A DNA stretch of 40,308 bases from JAFDXJ01 sp038257845 (GTDB lineage Bacteria > Bacteroidota > Bacteroidia > Chitinophagales > Chitinophagaceae): contig JBBSQL010000025.1 in the NCBI GenBank assembly GCA_038257845.1, positions 1 through 40,308 of the forward strand, written 5' to 3'. The stretch's first letter is position 1; every line of letters begins with the position of its first letter. This document shows positions 31,777 to 40,278 of the stretch, one piece after another. Below the pieces are notes generated by a model, which was not told the origin of the DNA, made no database searches, and saw only the letters and a program-made list of their open reading frames with translations. A program made the position numbers and the translations under genes.

Positions 31777-32223
31777 TCAGCAAATTCTTGGCGGTTGCCA
31801 GATATTGGAGAGAAAGGTGGAAAATAAAAATTGTTCCGGTGTTTTAAAATGCTTTTTTTCTAAAATCTGGACAGGTTTAATAATAGAAATTTTTTGGGTT
31901 GGAAGATAGACATTTGTAATAGATGCCACGCAGTTATCATGTGCTTTAAAAGGTAATTCCATATCCTTCTCATGATCTGCATACTTCACATCACCACTGG
32001 CATAATGCATATTTAAAAACTGCCAAAGCGTAATGTCACTATTCACTTCGCGGTGTTCTATAAAGTGTTGTATAAGTATAGGCATCTTCAACAATTGAGA
32101 TAATTCTGTTGTTGAAAACAGATAGATGAAAAGAAATGATATGGCAAATATTTTTTTCAAAGGCCTCAAAGATAGCCTAAAAGTTTTAGGTAATAAATGA
32201 TCTGTGTCATGTTGTAAAATCAT
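31777..32223 (-). CDS. Small membrane protein heading the heavy-metal efflux operon
   Basis: The product is 148 residues. An N-terminal hydrophobic segment (IFAISFLFIYLFSTTELSQLLKMPILIQHFIEH) is followed by a conserved outward portion (DITLWQFLNMHYASGDVKYADHEKDMELPFKAHDNC) and a C-terminal IWQPPRIC. Similar proteins precede CusA/CzcA genes in many Bacteroidota (from memory). The conserved Asp, His and Cys residues suggest a role in metal sensing or delivery. It lies 81 bp upstream of the CzcA fusion in the same direction, so it is probably the first gene of the operon. No domain name can be given. Confidence 0.75.
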   Translation of the reverse strand: MILQHDTDHLLPKTFRLSLRPLKKIFAISFLFIYLFSTTELSQLLKMPILIQHFIEHREVNSDITLWQFLNMHYASGDVKYADHEKDMELPFKAHDNCVASITNVYLPTQKISIIKPVQILEKKHFKTPEQFLFSTFLSNIWQPPRIC

Positions 32224-32287
32224 TTACCAAACTGAATAAATATTTCATTGTTTCAAGTAAATATTTCTCCTTTTTGAGTCAACAAAT

Positions 32288-33106
32288 TTACCCGCGCGGA
32301 TAATTCCTGATCAGCTCAAACCTGTATCCCTTCGCCTTTAAACCATTTACCAGCTCCACCAGTTTATCCTTATTTTCTTTTTTTGCAAACATCTGGTCGT
32401 GGCTTAATAAAACTAGTTTGTGTGGTGTAAAACATTGCGTGGAATCTTCTACGGCATTCGTGATCATGCGCAGGAGTTGCGCTACAGATTGAATAGGTTC
32501 ACCATTATTAGCATGCTGCCATTCTATGTCCCAGCCAAAAAGTGTATAACCATTTTCCTTTAATAAATCCGCTGCTTGCTGAGAACTTGCTGCCGGGTCA
32601 TTTTTTTTGCGATCGCCAACACGCCATGTATTTCTGCCGGGTAAACGCGCATCTTTATTTTGAAAATGTAACAACGTGGCACTTTTATTAAAATCTTCAA
32701 GCACACCTTCCGGGTTTTGATAAAATAAACGGTAGCGGTTATTGGCGTGCGAATAACTATGGCTGGATACCTGCAACAAATTATCATTATAGGCCATTAA
32801 AAAACTATTCTGCATTTCCTTATCTGCCTGTGTATGTTTGCCTACCATAAACATGGTTGCCGGCACAGCGAGTTGATTCATTACATCCACTACATTTTCA
32901 GTACCGATCAAGGGGCCGTCATCAAATGTGAGGAAAATAACTTTCGCGGAATCTGGCAACTGTGGTTTTGATACAATCGTATCCACTTTTTGTAAAATGG
33001 TATCAGTTTTCGCGGCTGCAATTGTATCTGTATTCGTAACAACAGGCACATCATTGCTACAGGAAAGCAGGCAGGCATTTAGCAAAAACAGGAGCAGGTT
33101 TTTCAT
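32288..33106 (-). CDS. Polysaccharide deacetylase (NodB domain), lipoprotein
   Basis: The product is 272 residues. The lipoprotein signal is MKNLLLFLLNACLLSC (C16), followed by a Thr/Val-rich linker. The NodB motifs are in order: LTFDDGP (D62, D63), SSHSYSH (H116, H120), a substrate-loop Arg in LPGRNTW, DIEWQHA, and LLSHDQ near the end, which would supply the metal-bound deacetylase site. It removes acetyl groups from an envelope or extracellular glycan, possibly peptidoglycan or an acetylated polysaccharide. It lies next to the GH35 gene in the same direction. Confidence 0.93.
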   Translation of the reverse strand: MKNLLLFLLNACLLSCSNDVPVVTNTDTIAAAKTDTILQKVDTIVSKPQLPDSAKVIFLTFDDGPLIGTENVVDVMNQLAVPATMFMVGKHTQADKEMQNSFLMAYNDNLLQVSSHSYSHANNRYRLFYQNPEGVLEDFNKSATLLHFQNKDARLPGRNTWRVGDRKKNDPAASSQQAADLLKENGYTLFGWDIEWQHANNGEPIQSVAQLLRMITNAVEDSTQCFTPHKLVLLSHDQMFAKKENKDKLVELVNGLKAKGYRFELIRNYPRG

Positions 33107-33181
33107 GATAAAAAAATGAACCGCAAACTTAGAATAAATAATGTTTGCAATTCCTTAATTCATTGTACAAAAAATAGGAAA

Positions 33182-35005
33182 TTATTCCAGCGTTCTTTTT
33201 CCCGAAATATCCGCGGCTTCTGTAGCGAATAAATCAAAAACAATCACTTCATTTTTTCCTTTTTTTAACCAGGGCGCAGGACAATATAAACGTTGCTGCG
33301 GGCCTATATTCCAGTACCTGCCAAGGTTGTGGCCATTTACCCAAACAACACCTTTTTTAAAATGTTGCATATCAAGATAAGTATCACCCAAACTTTCCAA
33401 TTCAAAACTGGCATTGAAAAAAATTCCATTTCGGTATCCCTCCGGATAAGTAGGTTTCAATGAAGTCACAAATTTATCATCCAATGGAATGGGAAAAATC
33501 TCCCAGTCCATTAAAGTCATGCCATTGAGCCTAACCCGGTCTGTTATACCTTTCCGGTCCGTCATATCAGAACCGAAATTGATACGGCCCATTGCTTCCA
33601 CCAAAATTTCCAAAACAGGATTCTTGACATCAGATTTCGGAATATTTATTTTCCATCTACCGCCATCACGATTGACAGTATCAATTAATTTTCCATTTAA
33701 ATAAACAAATGCCAGGTCGTGTGGTTCAGTAATATCCAACCAACCGCTTTTATGGCCGATGAATGTTGTTCTGTATAAAATCAACCCGCTTTGCTGGTTA
33801 AAATATTCCATCGGTTTTGGTTGCGGAGAATGGATCGCTTCCGGTAATGCTTTCCAAATAGTGGTATATGGCTTTAGTGTAAAAGCGGGAATTTCAATGG
33901 TCGGAATTGGCGCCGGAATTTCCGGTAATTTTTTTTCTGAATATTCACCGATCAGGTTGCGCAGCATAAAATATTTTGCCGTAGCACCTCCCTGTTCATT
34001 GATCGGCGCATCATAATCATAACTTGTTATATCTGGCTGGTATGTTTTTCCGCCGCCATTTGCACCCGCCCAAAAACCAAAATTGGTACCACCATGAATC
34101 ACATAAAAGTTGAATGATTTTTTATTTTGCAACAAAAAAGTAATTTCTTTTTTAAGCTGAATCGTATCCGGCCTCGCCCATTCTTCTCCCCAATGCGTAA
34201 GCCAGCCGGGATAAGTTTCACTGCTGAATGATGGCACATTGGGATTAAATTTTTTCGCTTCATTAAAATCATTTTCATCACCGCCACTATCAAGCCCAAT
34301 GGCAGCGCCTTCAACACTTCCGGCTTCCAGCATATAGGGCGTAGCGCCGTCGGCCGTGTAAAAAGGGACATCAATTCCATTGGCAATCCAGGATTTTTTC
34401 AGCGTGTTCAAATAGGTTTTATCATTGCCATAACTTCCATATTCATTCTCAATTTGCACCATTAAAATTGGGCCGCCATTCGTGACGAGGTATGGTTTTA
34501 TTTCTTTGGAAATATGCTGAATATATGTTTCAACTTCACCCATATACCGCGGATCCATACAACGAATTTTTATATCGGGAATTTTTAAAAGCCAGGATGG
34601 CAAGCCGCCAAAATCCCATTCCGCACATACATAAGGCCCTGGTCTGAATAAGACCCACATGTTTTCTTCCCGGCATATTTTTATAAACTCTGTGATATTG
34701 TGATTGCCTGTTTTAAAATCCCAAACACCCGGCGCAGTTTCCTGGTAATTCCAGAAAACATACATGGCGATTGTATTACAGCCCATGGCTTTAGCCATTT
34801 GAATTCTTTGCCGCCAATATTCATACGGAATACGCGCCGGATGCATTTCGCCACTGATAATTTGAAATGGTTTTCCATCCAGTAAAAAATTATTCGTTGA
34901 AAAACTAAAAATATGTTTCTGTTGTGCATGAATGGCAGAATCAGAAAAAACAAGGAAAATTAAAACAGGTAAAAATTTTATTGCGCGCATACAAATTAAT
35001 TTCAT
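33182..35005 (-). CDS. Exported beta-galactosidase, GH35
   Basis: The product is 607 residues. It starts at 35005; an in-frame ATG at 34990 gives a tidier signal peptide (MRAIKFLPVLIFLVFSDSAI) and may be the true start. The catalytic TIM barrel carries the acid/base in MVQIENEYGSYG (E188) and the nucleophile in SSETYPGWLTHWGE (E263), counting from 35005. The opening ISGEMHPARIPYEYW and MYVFWNYQE are typical. C-terminal jelly-roll domains end with VWVNGHNLGRYWNIGPQQRLYCPAPWLKKG. It hydrolyses terminal beta-galactosides of plant or microbial glycans in the periplasm or at the surface. Confidence 0.94.
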   Translation of the reverse strand: MKLICMRAIKFLPVLIFLVFSDSAIHAQQKHIFSFSTNNFLLDGKPFQIISGEMHPARIPYEYWRQRIQMAKAMGCNTIAMYVFWNYQETAPGVWDFKTGNHNITEFIKICREENMWVLFRPGPYVCAEWDFGGLPSWLLKIPDIKIRCMDPRYMGEVETYIQHISKEIKPYLVTNGGPILMVQIENEYGSYGNDKTYLNTLKKSWIANGIDVPFYTADGATPYMLEAGSVEGAAIGLDSGGDENDFNEAKKFNPNVPSFSSETYPGWLTHWGEEWARPDTIQLKKEITFLLQNKKSFNFYVIHGGTNFGFWAGANGGGKTYQPDITSYDYDAPINEQGGATAKYFMLRNLIGEYSEKKLPEIPAPIPTIEIPAFTLKPYTTIWKALPEAIHSPQPKPMEYFNQQSGLILYRTTFIGHKSGWLDITEPHDLAFVYLNGKLIDTVNRDGGRWKINIPKSDVKNPVLEILVEAMGRINFGSDMTDRKGITDRVRLNGMTLMDWEIFPIPLDDKFVTSLKPTYPEGYRNGIFFNASFELESLGDTYLDMQHFKKGVVWVNGHNLGRYWNIGPQQRLYCPAPWLKKGKNEVIVFDLFATEAADISGKRTLE

Positions 35006-35089
35006 TAAAGATAATGATTCATTTATTTAAACCACCTTTCCGATAGTTTTTGCAAGTGCATACATACAGAAATCAGCAATAATGAAAAA

Positions 35090-35428
35090 CTAAAGTATAG
35101 AAAAAGACCTTTTTACAAGCCTGGATAATATTTCAATTTGAAAATTATCTAATTTACTTATGGTTTTACGAATGATGCTTTTATCGCAAGTGAAAAGTTT
35201 ATGACATCTTACTTCACTGGGTTTAAATAAAGGATTACTTAAATGGATATTCTCAATTTTGTAAGAAAATTCATCATCCCGAATAATTGAAGTAATTGCA
35301 GCTAATATTACATCTTCAGTTTTATTAATATTAGAATTGGAAATAATAATAGCTGGCCTGACTTTTGAACTTGAAAGATTACTAAGTGGAAAGGGAACCA
35401 ATACAATATTTCCTTGTTTATATGTCAT
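35090..35428 (-). CDS. MazF/PemK-family endoribonuclease toxin
   Basis: The product is 112 residues. The N-terminus MTYKQGNIVLVPFPLSN, then SKVRPAIIISN, is the MazF/PemK beta-barrel signature, and the later AAITSI block and CDKSIIRKTISKL fit the family. It would cleave mRNA when not held by its antitoxin. It is the third gene of a leftward unit, 8 bp after the probable antitoxin gene. Confidence 0.92.
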   Translation of the reverse strand: MTYKQGNIVLVPFPLSNLSSSKVRPAIIISNSNINKTEDVILAAITSIIRDDEFSYKIENIHLSNPLFKPSEVRCHKLFTCDKSIIRKTISKLDNFQIEILSRLVKRSFSIL

Positions 35429-35436
35429 TTTTTAAA

Positions 35437-35655
35437 TCAATCTTTTAAATAAGAAGCCCAATATTCATCATCCTCTTCGTCCCAATCTTTTGACAAGGAT
35501 TTTTCCGAAACTTCCATACATAAGTTTGTAAGATCATCTTTTTGAAAATATTCACGAATGGGTTTTATAATTTCGCTTGTCGCAGAATAGCTATAAAATG
35601 AAAAAGAATTTTCAAATGGTCTGAACGTTTCAGAGTTACTATAATTTAAAATCAT
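35437..35655 (-). CDS. Probable antitoxin for the MazF-like toxin
   Basis: The product is 72 residues, starting at ATG 35655, which removes an overlap with the upstream gene; a longer frame starts at 35706. The C-terminal part, KSLSKDWDEEDDEYWASYLKD, is the acidic tail with Trp and Leu typical of antitoxins that occupy MazF-type toxins. The N-terminal half (MILNYSNSETFRPFENSFSF) has no recognised DNA-binding fold. Placement directly before the toxin gene supports the role. Confidence 0.65.
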   Translation of the reverse strand: MILNYSNSETFRPFENSFSFYSYSATSEIIKPIREYFQKDDLTNLCMEVSEKSLSKDWDEEDDEYWASYLKD

Positions 35656-35665
35656 TTTAAGGTTT

Positions 35666-36004
35666 TTAAGTTTCTTTATTTTTTTCCAAATTTGAAATTT
35701 GTTCACCTAACCACTCATAAATTTCCTTCGCGGTCTCAACTGTCATATAAATGCCTGTTTCAAATTCTCGAATTATACCATTCTTGCTATCTTCACTATC
35801 TGATATTTTAATGAAATTATTTTCTTTAATATTATAGATTGTGGATTTGGGTATGGATAATCTTTCAGCATAAAAATTAATATTAAATTGCCCTTTAGGT
35901 GTTATCCCACCATAAGCACCATCTATATGTAATTCTCTGAAATTGTTTGATATTTTATTATAAATAGTAACGGAAGTATGCTCGTTTTTATCTGTCTTTG
36001 CCAT
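35666..36004 (-). CDS. Unknown conserved small protein upstream of the toxin-antitoxin pair
   Basis: The product is 112 residues from ATG 36004 (MAKTDKNE). An upstream alternative start lies in A+T-rich DNA. The core NNFRELHIDGAYGGITPKGQFNINFYAERLSIPKSTIYNI and the closing GIYMTVETAKEIYEWLGEQISNLEK look like a compact alpha/beta fold seen in uncharacterised proteins. No domain name is claimed. It ends 10 bp before the antitoxin start, so it is probably co-transcribed with the pair and could be a third component. Confidence 0.6.
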   Translation of the reverse strand: MAKTDKNEHTSVTIYNKISNNFRELHIDGAYGGITPKGQFNINFYAERLSIPKSTIYNIKENNFIKISDSEDSKNGIIREFETGIYMTVETAKEIYEWLGEQISNLEKNKET

Positions 36005-36137
36005 AGGAAGATTTTCACTTAAAATGTAGATCAAAGTTATAAAGATAAAATAAATTTCGATTTTTATGCATTCTTTTCCAATCAATTTTTCTTCCTGGTT
36101 AAAAATTGAAGGAATACTTTTACCGATTACGATTCAG

Positions 36138-36145
36138 TACTTTTG
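36138..36145 (+). promoter_or_regulatory. Candidate -7 box for fumC
   Basis: TACTTTTG matches TAnnTTTG and lies 27 bp upstream of the ATG at 36173. No clear -33 element is seen. Confidence 0.35.
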
Positions 36146-36172
36146 CATTTTATTATTTCTAAAAATTATACA

Positions 36173-37579
36173 ATGAATTACCGCATAGAAAAAGATACCA
36201 TGGGTGAAGTAAAAGTGCCTGCTGATGCATATTTTGGCGCGCAAACTCAACGTAGCATTGACAATTTCAAAATAGCCCGCCAAACCAATACCATGCCGCT
36301 TGAGATCATCCACGCATTTGCTTACCTCAAAAAAGCCGCGGCGATTACCAACTATGAAGCGGGCGTTTTAGCCAAAGAAAAAGCAGATATTATCGGTAAA
36401 GTTTGTGATGAAATTTTAGACGGAAAACTGGATAATGAATTTCCGCTCGTGGTTTGGCAAACCGGTTCCGGCACGCAAAGCAATATGAATGTAAATGAAG
36501 TGATCGCTTACCGCGCGCACACTTTGCTCGGCGGTGATCTTGGTGATAAAGAAAAAAAACTGCATCCCAATGATGATGTAAATAAATCACAGTCTTCCAA
36601 TGATACTTTTCCCACGGCCATGCATATTGCCGCATATAAATTGCTGGTGGAAAAAACAATCCCGGGTATTGAAAAACTGCGTGATACACTGGCGGAAAAA
36701 AGTAAAAAATTCATGCATGTGGTTAAGATTGGCCGCACGCATTTTATGGATGCCACACCGCTTACGCTCGGCCAGGAATTCAGTGGCTATGTATCTCAAC
36801 TCGACCATGGAGTACGTGCTATCCGCAATTCGCTGCAACATTTAAGTGAACTTGCACTCGGTGGCACTGCCGTTGGCACAGGTATCAATACGCCCAAAAA
36901 TTATGCGGTGAATGTGGCAAAAAATATTGCGATGCTTACCGGTCTGCCTTTCATTACCGCGGAAAATAAATTTGAATCACTGGCTGCACATGATGCAATT
37001 GTTGAATCTCATGGCGCATTAAAAATGGTTGCAGTGAGCCTGATGAAAATTGCCAATGATATTCGCATGTTATCTTCCGGGCCGCGCAGTGGAATTGGTG
37101 AAATTTTTATCCCGGATAATGAACCAGGTTCTTCCATTATGCCAGGGAAAGTAAACCCCACACAATGTGAAGCGGTCACCATGATCTCTGCACAGGTGAT
37201 GGGAAATGATGTGGCCATTAGTATTGGCGGATCCAATGGTCATTTTGAACTGAATGTTTTTAAGCCAATGATGATCTATAATTTTTTACATAGCGCTACA
37301 CTCATTGGCGAAGGCTGCGTTTCATTCAATGATAAATGTGCTACAGGTATTAAACCCATTGAAAAAAATATTCGAAAAAATTTAGAAAATAGCCTGATGC
37401 TGGTGACAGCCCTAAACACGAAGATCGGCTATTACAAAGCTGCAGAAATTGCCCAAAAGGCCCATAAAGAAGGAACGACATTAAAAGAAATGGCTGTAAA
37501 ATTGGGCTATGTAACCCCCGAAGAATTCGATGAATGGGTGGTTCCGGCAAATATGGTCGGAGATATTGATAAGAAATAA
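36173..37579 (+). CDS. fumC: Class II fumarate hydratase
   Basis: The product is 468 residues starting at ATG 36173; an upstream in-frame TTG would place the start over the -7 box. It interconverts fumarate and malate in the TCA cycle as a homotetramer. Signatures include FPLVVWQTGSGTQSNMNVNEV, SSNDTFPTAMH, IGRTHFMDATPLTLGQEFSG (usually GRTH-x2-DA), and the fumarase/aspartase motif GSSIMPGKVNP starting at G319. Length and order are fully standard. Confidence 0.97.
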   Translation: MNYRIEKDTMGEVKVPADAYFGAQTQRSIDNFKIARQTNTMPLEIIHAFAYLKKAAAITNYEAGVLAKEKADIIGKVCDEILDGKLDNEFPLVVWQTGSGTQSNMNVNEVIAYRAHTLLGGDLGDKEKKLHPNDDVNKSQSSNDTFPTAMHIAAYKLLVEKTIPGIEKLRDTLAEKSKKFMHVVKIGRTHFMDATPLTLGQEFSGYVSQLDHGVRAIRNSLQHLSELALGGTAVGTGINTPKNYAVNVAKNIAMLTGLPFITAENKFESLAAHDAIVESHGALKMVAVSLMKIANDIRMLSSGPRSGIGEIFIPDNEPGSSIMPGKVNPTQCEAVTMISAQVMGNDVAISIGGSNGHFELNVFKPMMIYNFLHSATLIGEGCVSFNDKCATGIKPIEKNIRKNLENSLMLVTALNTKIGYYKAAEIAQKAHKEGTTLKEMAVKLGYVTPEEFDEWVVPANMVGDIDKK

Positions 37580-37688
37580 CGATTATATTGCAGGCCAAAT
37601 CAGGCTTTAAAAACAATTTAATTTTTAATTGTCCGTTATGGTAAAATGCAAATCCTTTTTAATGAATCAATTATCTTTTATCAATAAT

Positions 37689-38570
37689 ATGAAACGCAAA
37701 TTCCTTTATTTTTCTATTCTCATTATGGCATTATTCATTGGTATGGTTGGTTGCCAGAAAGAATATAGCCTGGAAAATGGCATATTGAATTCTCCTGCAA
37801 CCGGCAGCCTGACTGATTCACTTGGTTTTTGTCTTGGTGATTCCGTTTATGGCACTTACTATAATGGCATAACCCCCGGTAGTGATACCTGTTTTGTAGA
37901 TATCAAGGTAAATGTAGTTACGCCGGGTACTTATAGTATCAAATCAAATTTGCAAAATGGTTTTCTTTTTGCTGATTCAGGTTTCTTTAATTCCGCCGGT
38001 ATTATTACAGTTAGGTTGCGTCCATTAGGAACGCCCATTATACAGGTTCCAACAGATTTTTTGGTAACATTTGATAGTACTACATGTGGATTTACCGTTT
38101 TTGTTGATGACAGCACCGGGCATAGCATTTCTACAGGCGGCGATTTGGATTTAGCATTATCCGATTCCGCCTGGACATTTATGCAGGGCGCATCTACGTT
38201 TGTCGGGCCAGTTGACACCGCATTTTTACTCGATACACTAACGCTGAAAGTTTTATCCATAAATGGTTCTACGGCTGCAACAGGAGATTCAACATTTAGT
38301 ATCGGTATGTTCCTGCCGGTTGGGGCAATCGCACCTGGTTCTTATCCCACAAGTACTTCGGGGTATTTTTATTTAGTGGACAATTTAAATCCTACTATAC
38401 CAATTTATTCAGCAGATCCAAGTACAATCGGGTTTGTTGTAAATATAAATATTACTTCTTATGACGATGTATTGCATGTCGTCGCGGGGAATTTCTCCGG
38501 TACGGCAAGAGATGCAACAGGCAACCCGGCTACCATATCGGGCGGCAAGTTTACAGCCCTGGTTCAATAA
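37689..38570 (+). CDS. Secreted lipoprotein of unknown function
   Basis: The product is 293 residues from ATG 37689, which opens a lipoprotein signal (MKRKFLYFSILIMALFIGMV then GC). Upstream in-frame starts are TTG-type and poorly placed. The mature part is Ser/Thr/Gly-rich and low in charge (TFDSTTCGFTVFVDDSTGHS, GTARDATGNPATISGGKFTAL), probably all-beta. The C-terminal half resembles a one-domain carbohydrate or surface-layer fold, but no family is recognised. It follows fumC and is followed by a strong terminator. Confidence 0.75.
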   Translation: MKRKFLYFSILIMALFIGMVGCQKEYSLENGILNSPATGSLTDSLGFCLGDSVYGTYYNGITPGSDTCFVDIKVNVVTPGTYSIKSNLQNGFLFADSGFFNSAGIITVRLRPLGTPIIQVPTDFLVTFDSTTCGFTVFVDDSTGHSISTGGDLDLALSDSAWTFMQGASTFVGPVDTAFLLDTLTLKVLSINGSTAATGDSTFSIGMFLPVGAIAPGSYPTSTSGYFYLVDNLNPTIPIYSADPSTIGFVVNINITSYDDVLHVVAGNFSGTARDATGNPATISGGKFTALVQ

Positions 38571-38590
38571 CACGAATATAAAAATTATTA

Positions 38591-38618
38591 AACGATGTCA
38601 TCCGGCATCGTTTTTTTT
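38591..38618 (+). terminator. Intrinsic terminator after the lipoprotein gene
   Basis: AACGATG (38591-38597) and CATCGTT (38606-38612) form a 7-bp stem with an 8-nt loop, followed by an unbroken T-run from 38611 to 38618. It lies 21 bp past the stop codon. Confidence 0.85.
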
Positions 38619-38641
38619 GTTTTTAATATGTACTTTCAACC

Positions 38642-39907
38642 ATGATCATTTTTTCTGAATATACTTCTCCCCGGCTCAGGTACATCTTAGAAACCCTTTT
38701 TCCTGCACAAACAATTTGTACAAATAACAAGAAGGATTTTATACAATACGAAGGAGAAAAATTGAATTATTCACATGAAAAAATTGCTGATAATGAAATC
38801 CTGTTAGAACCTCATTCACTTTTATTTGAAAAAAATATTTTGTCACAGCAAATCGAAATCTTTCAATGGCATAACCTTTCGGTATTTTTTAAAACAGGTG
38901 GCATTATTCCCTTTGATTTCCTGGCTGCTTCATTTTATTTAATATCCCGCTATGAAGAATTTGGTTCTTATTCCGCGGATGAATATGGGCGCTATCCGCA
39001 TGCAGCAAGCATGGCATTTAAAAATAATTTCCTGAAGCTTCCGCTGATTGATCTTTGGTACAATGAAATCTTTACCCCACAAAAACCTAAGCCATTTTCA
39101 TTTATACCAACTTTTGATATTGATATCGCTTTTAAATATTTGTATAAACCGGCATTTAAAAATTTTGCTATAGCAATTAAAGAATTAATCTCGGGTAATG
39201 GGCGGTTACTTTCACATCGTTTCAAAGTGCGAAGTGGAAAAGAAAAAGATCCTTTTGACCAATTTGATTTTATCGAAAAACTGACTCGAAATTTTTCACT
39301 GCAACCAATTTATTTTTTCCTGCTTGCTGATAAAAATAGCCGCTATGATAAAAATATTTCTCCCCAAAAAGATAGAATGAAAAATTTGATTTCGCAGGTT
39401 GCTCAAAAAAATAAAACAGGTATTCATCCTTCATGGCAATCAGGCGACAATAAAAATTTATTGAAAGAAGAAATTGAAAATTTAGAAAAATTCATTGGGA
39501 AAAAAGTTGAAAGATCAAGGCAACATTATATCCGCATGACGTTGCCTGTCACATACCGCAGGTTAATGGGCAATGGCATCACAGAAGATTATTCCATGGG
39601 ATATGGCAGTATCAATGGTTTCCGCGCTTCCACATCCAGATCTTTTTTTTGGTATGATTTGGAAAAAGAAGAAAAAACCAAATTAAAAATTTTTCCATTT
39701 TGTTATATGGATGCCAACTCTATTTTTGAACAAAAACTAAATCCCGAAGAAACTGAAACAGAACTGGCATACTATAAAAATATAATCACAAAATCCCATG
39801 GACAAATGATTGGTATTTGGCATAATCATTTTCTCACTGAAGAAAAGGAATGGCTGTCCTGGAGAAAAGTTTTTGAAAATTTTTTAGAAAGTTGCAGTCC
39901 ACTTTAA
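38642..39907 (+). CDS. Polysaccharide-deacetylase-like protein with DUF7033-type N-terminus
   Basis: The product is 421 residues. The N-terminal domain (about 1-155; SPRLRYILETLF, PFDFLAASFYLISRYEEF) resembles the DUF7033 module fused to deacetylases in Bacteroidota. The C-terminal part opens with FIPTFDIDIAFKYLYK, where the NodB FDIDxA metal-binding Asp pair is visible, and continues through QPIYFFLLADKNSRYD, GIHPSWQSGDN, RQHYIRM and GIWHNHF. The His in GIHPSW fits the metal site. It has no signal peptide and probably acts in the cytoplasm or envelope on glycan precursors. Confidence 0.8.
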   Translation: MIIFSEYTSPRLRYILETLFPAQTICTNNKKDFIQYEGEKLNYSHEKIADNEILLEPHSLLFEKNILSQQIEIFQWHNLSVFFKTGGIIPFDFLAASFYLISRYEEFGSYSADEYGRYPHAASMAFKNNFLKLPLIDLWYNEIFTPQKPKPFSFIPTFDIDIAFKYLYKPAFKNFAIAIKELISGNGRLLSHRFKVRSGKEKDPFDQFDFIEKLTRNFSLQPIYFFLLADKNSRYDKNISPQKDRMKNLISQVAQKNKTGIHPSWQSGDNKNLLKEEIENLEKFIGKKVERSRQHYIRMTLPVTYRRLMGNGITEDYSMGYGSINGFRASTSRSFFWYDLEKEEKTKLKIFPFCYMDANSIFEQKLNPEETETELAYYKNIITKSHGQMIGIWHNHFLTEEKEWLSWRKVFENFLESCSPL

Positions 39908-39976
39908 AATTAATTGCAATTGCATCAAATAATATTTGGCTTTCATTATTACCAAATCTTAATTCAAAACCATATT

Positions 39977-40050
39977 ATCTCCTTTGGGCTAAAGCCAGTT
40001 TATTTTTTATTATATTCCTCCAGCTAAAGCTGGAGGCAATTCAAGAGATC
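39977..40050. repeat. Divergent copy of the 126-bp hairpin repeat, inverted orientation
   Basis: TTTGGGCTAAAGCCA (39983-39997), then TTTATTTTTTATTATA, then CCTCCAGCTAAAGCTGGAGG (40017-40036) and CAATTCAAGAGA. Read on the minus strand this lines up with copy 2 at 8530-8655: TCTC...AATTGCC, a G/C stem, an A+T flank, TAAA and the TGG-CTTTAG-CC stem. The big stem has a wholly different sequence but the same shape, so pairing rather than sequence is kept. The rest of 39908-40149 shows no gene. Confidence 0.7.
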
Positions 40051-40149
40051 AAAGCCAGCAAACAACTTAATAAATTTAAAAAAATATTTTGAAGAGAAAA
40101 TTTTCAATTCAAATTCACAATTCAAATTTTAGAAATCTTACATGAATTG

Positions 40150-40175
40150 GAGGCTGTCTCAAAAGTAGCAGCCTC
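40150..40175. other. Stem-loop at the IS1182-like left end
   Basis: GAGGCTG (40150-40156) and CAGCCTC (40169-40175) form a 7-bp stem, followed by seven T residues. It could be the element's terminal repeat plus a terminator that blocks outside transcription from reading into the transposase. Confidence 0.55.
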
Positions 40176-40278
40176 TTTTTTTATTTTCAAAAAGACAAGT
40201 CACTTTATTCACAGTTTTACTGTATAAATTAAATTGAAAAAACTGCAACAAAAAAGGGTAGATTTTTGTTTTATAAGT

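Noticed and set aside
36390..36841. Several overlapping frames antisense to fumC
   Set aside because: fumC is complete and certain on the plus strand. The frames have no start context or recognisable domains.
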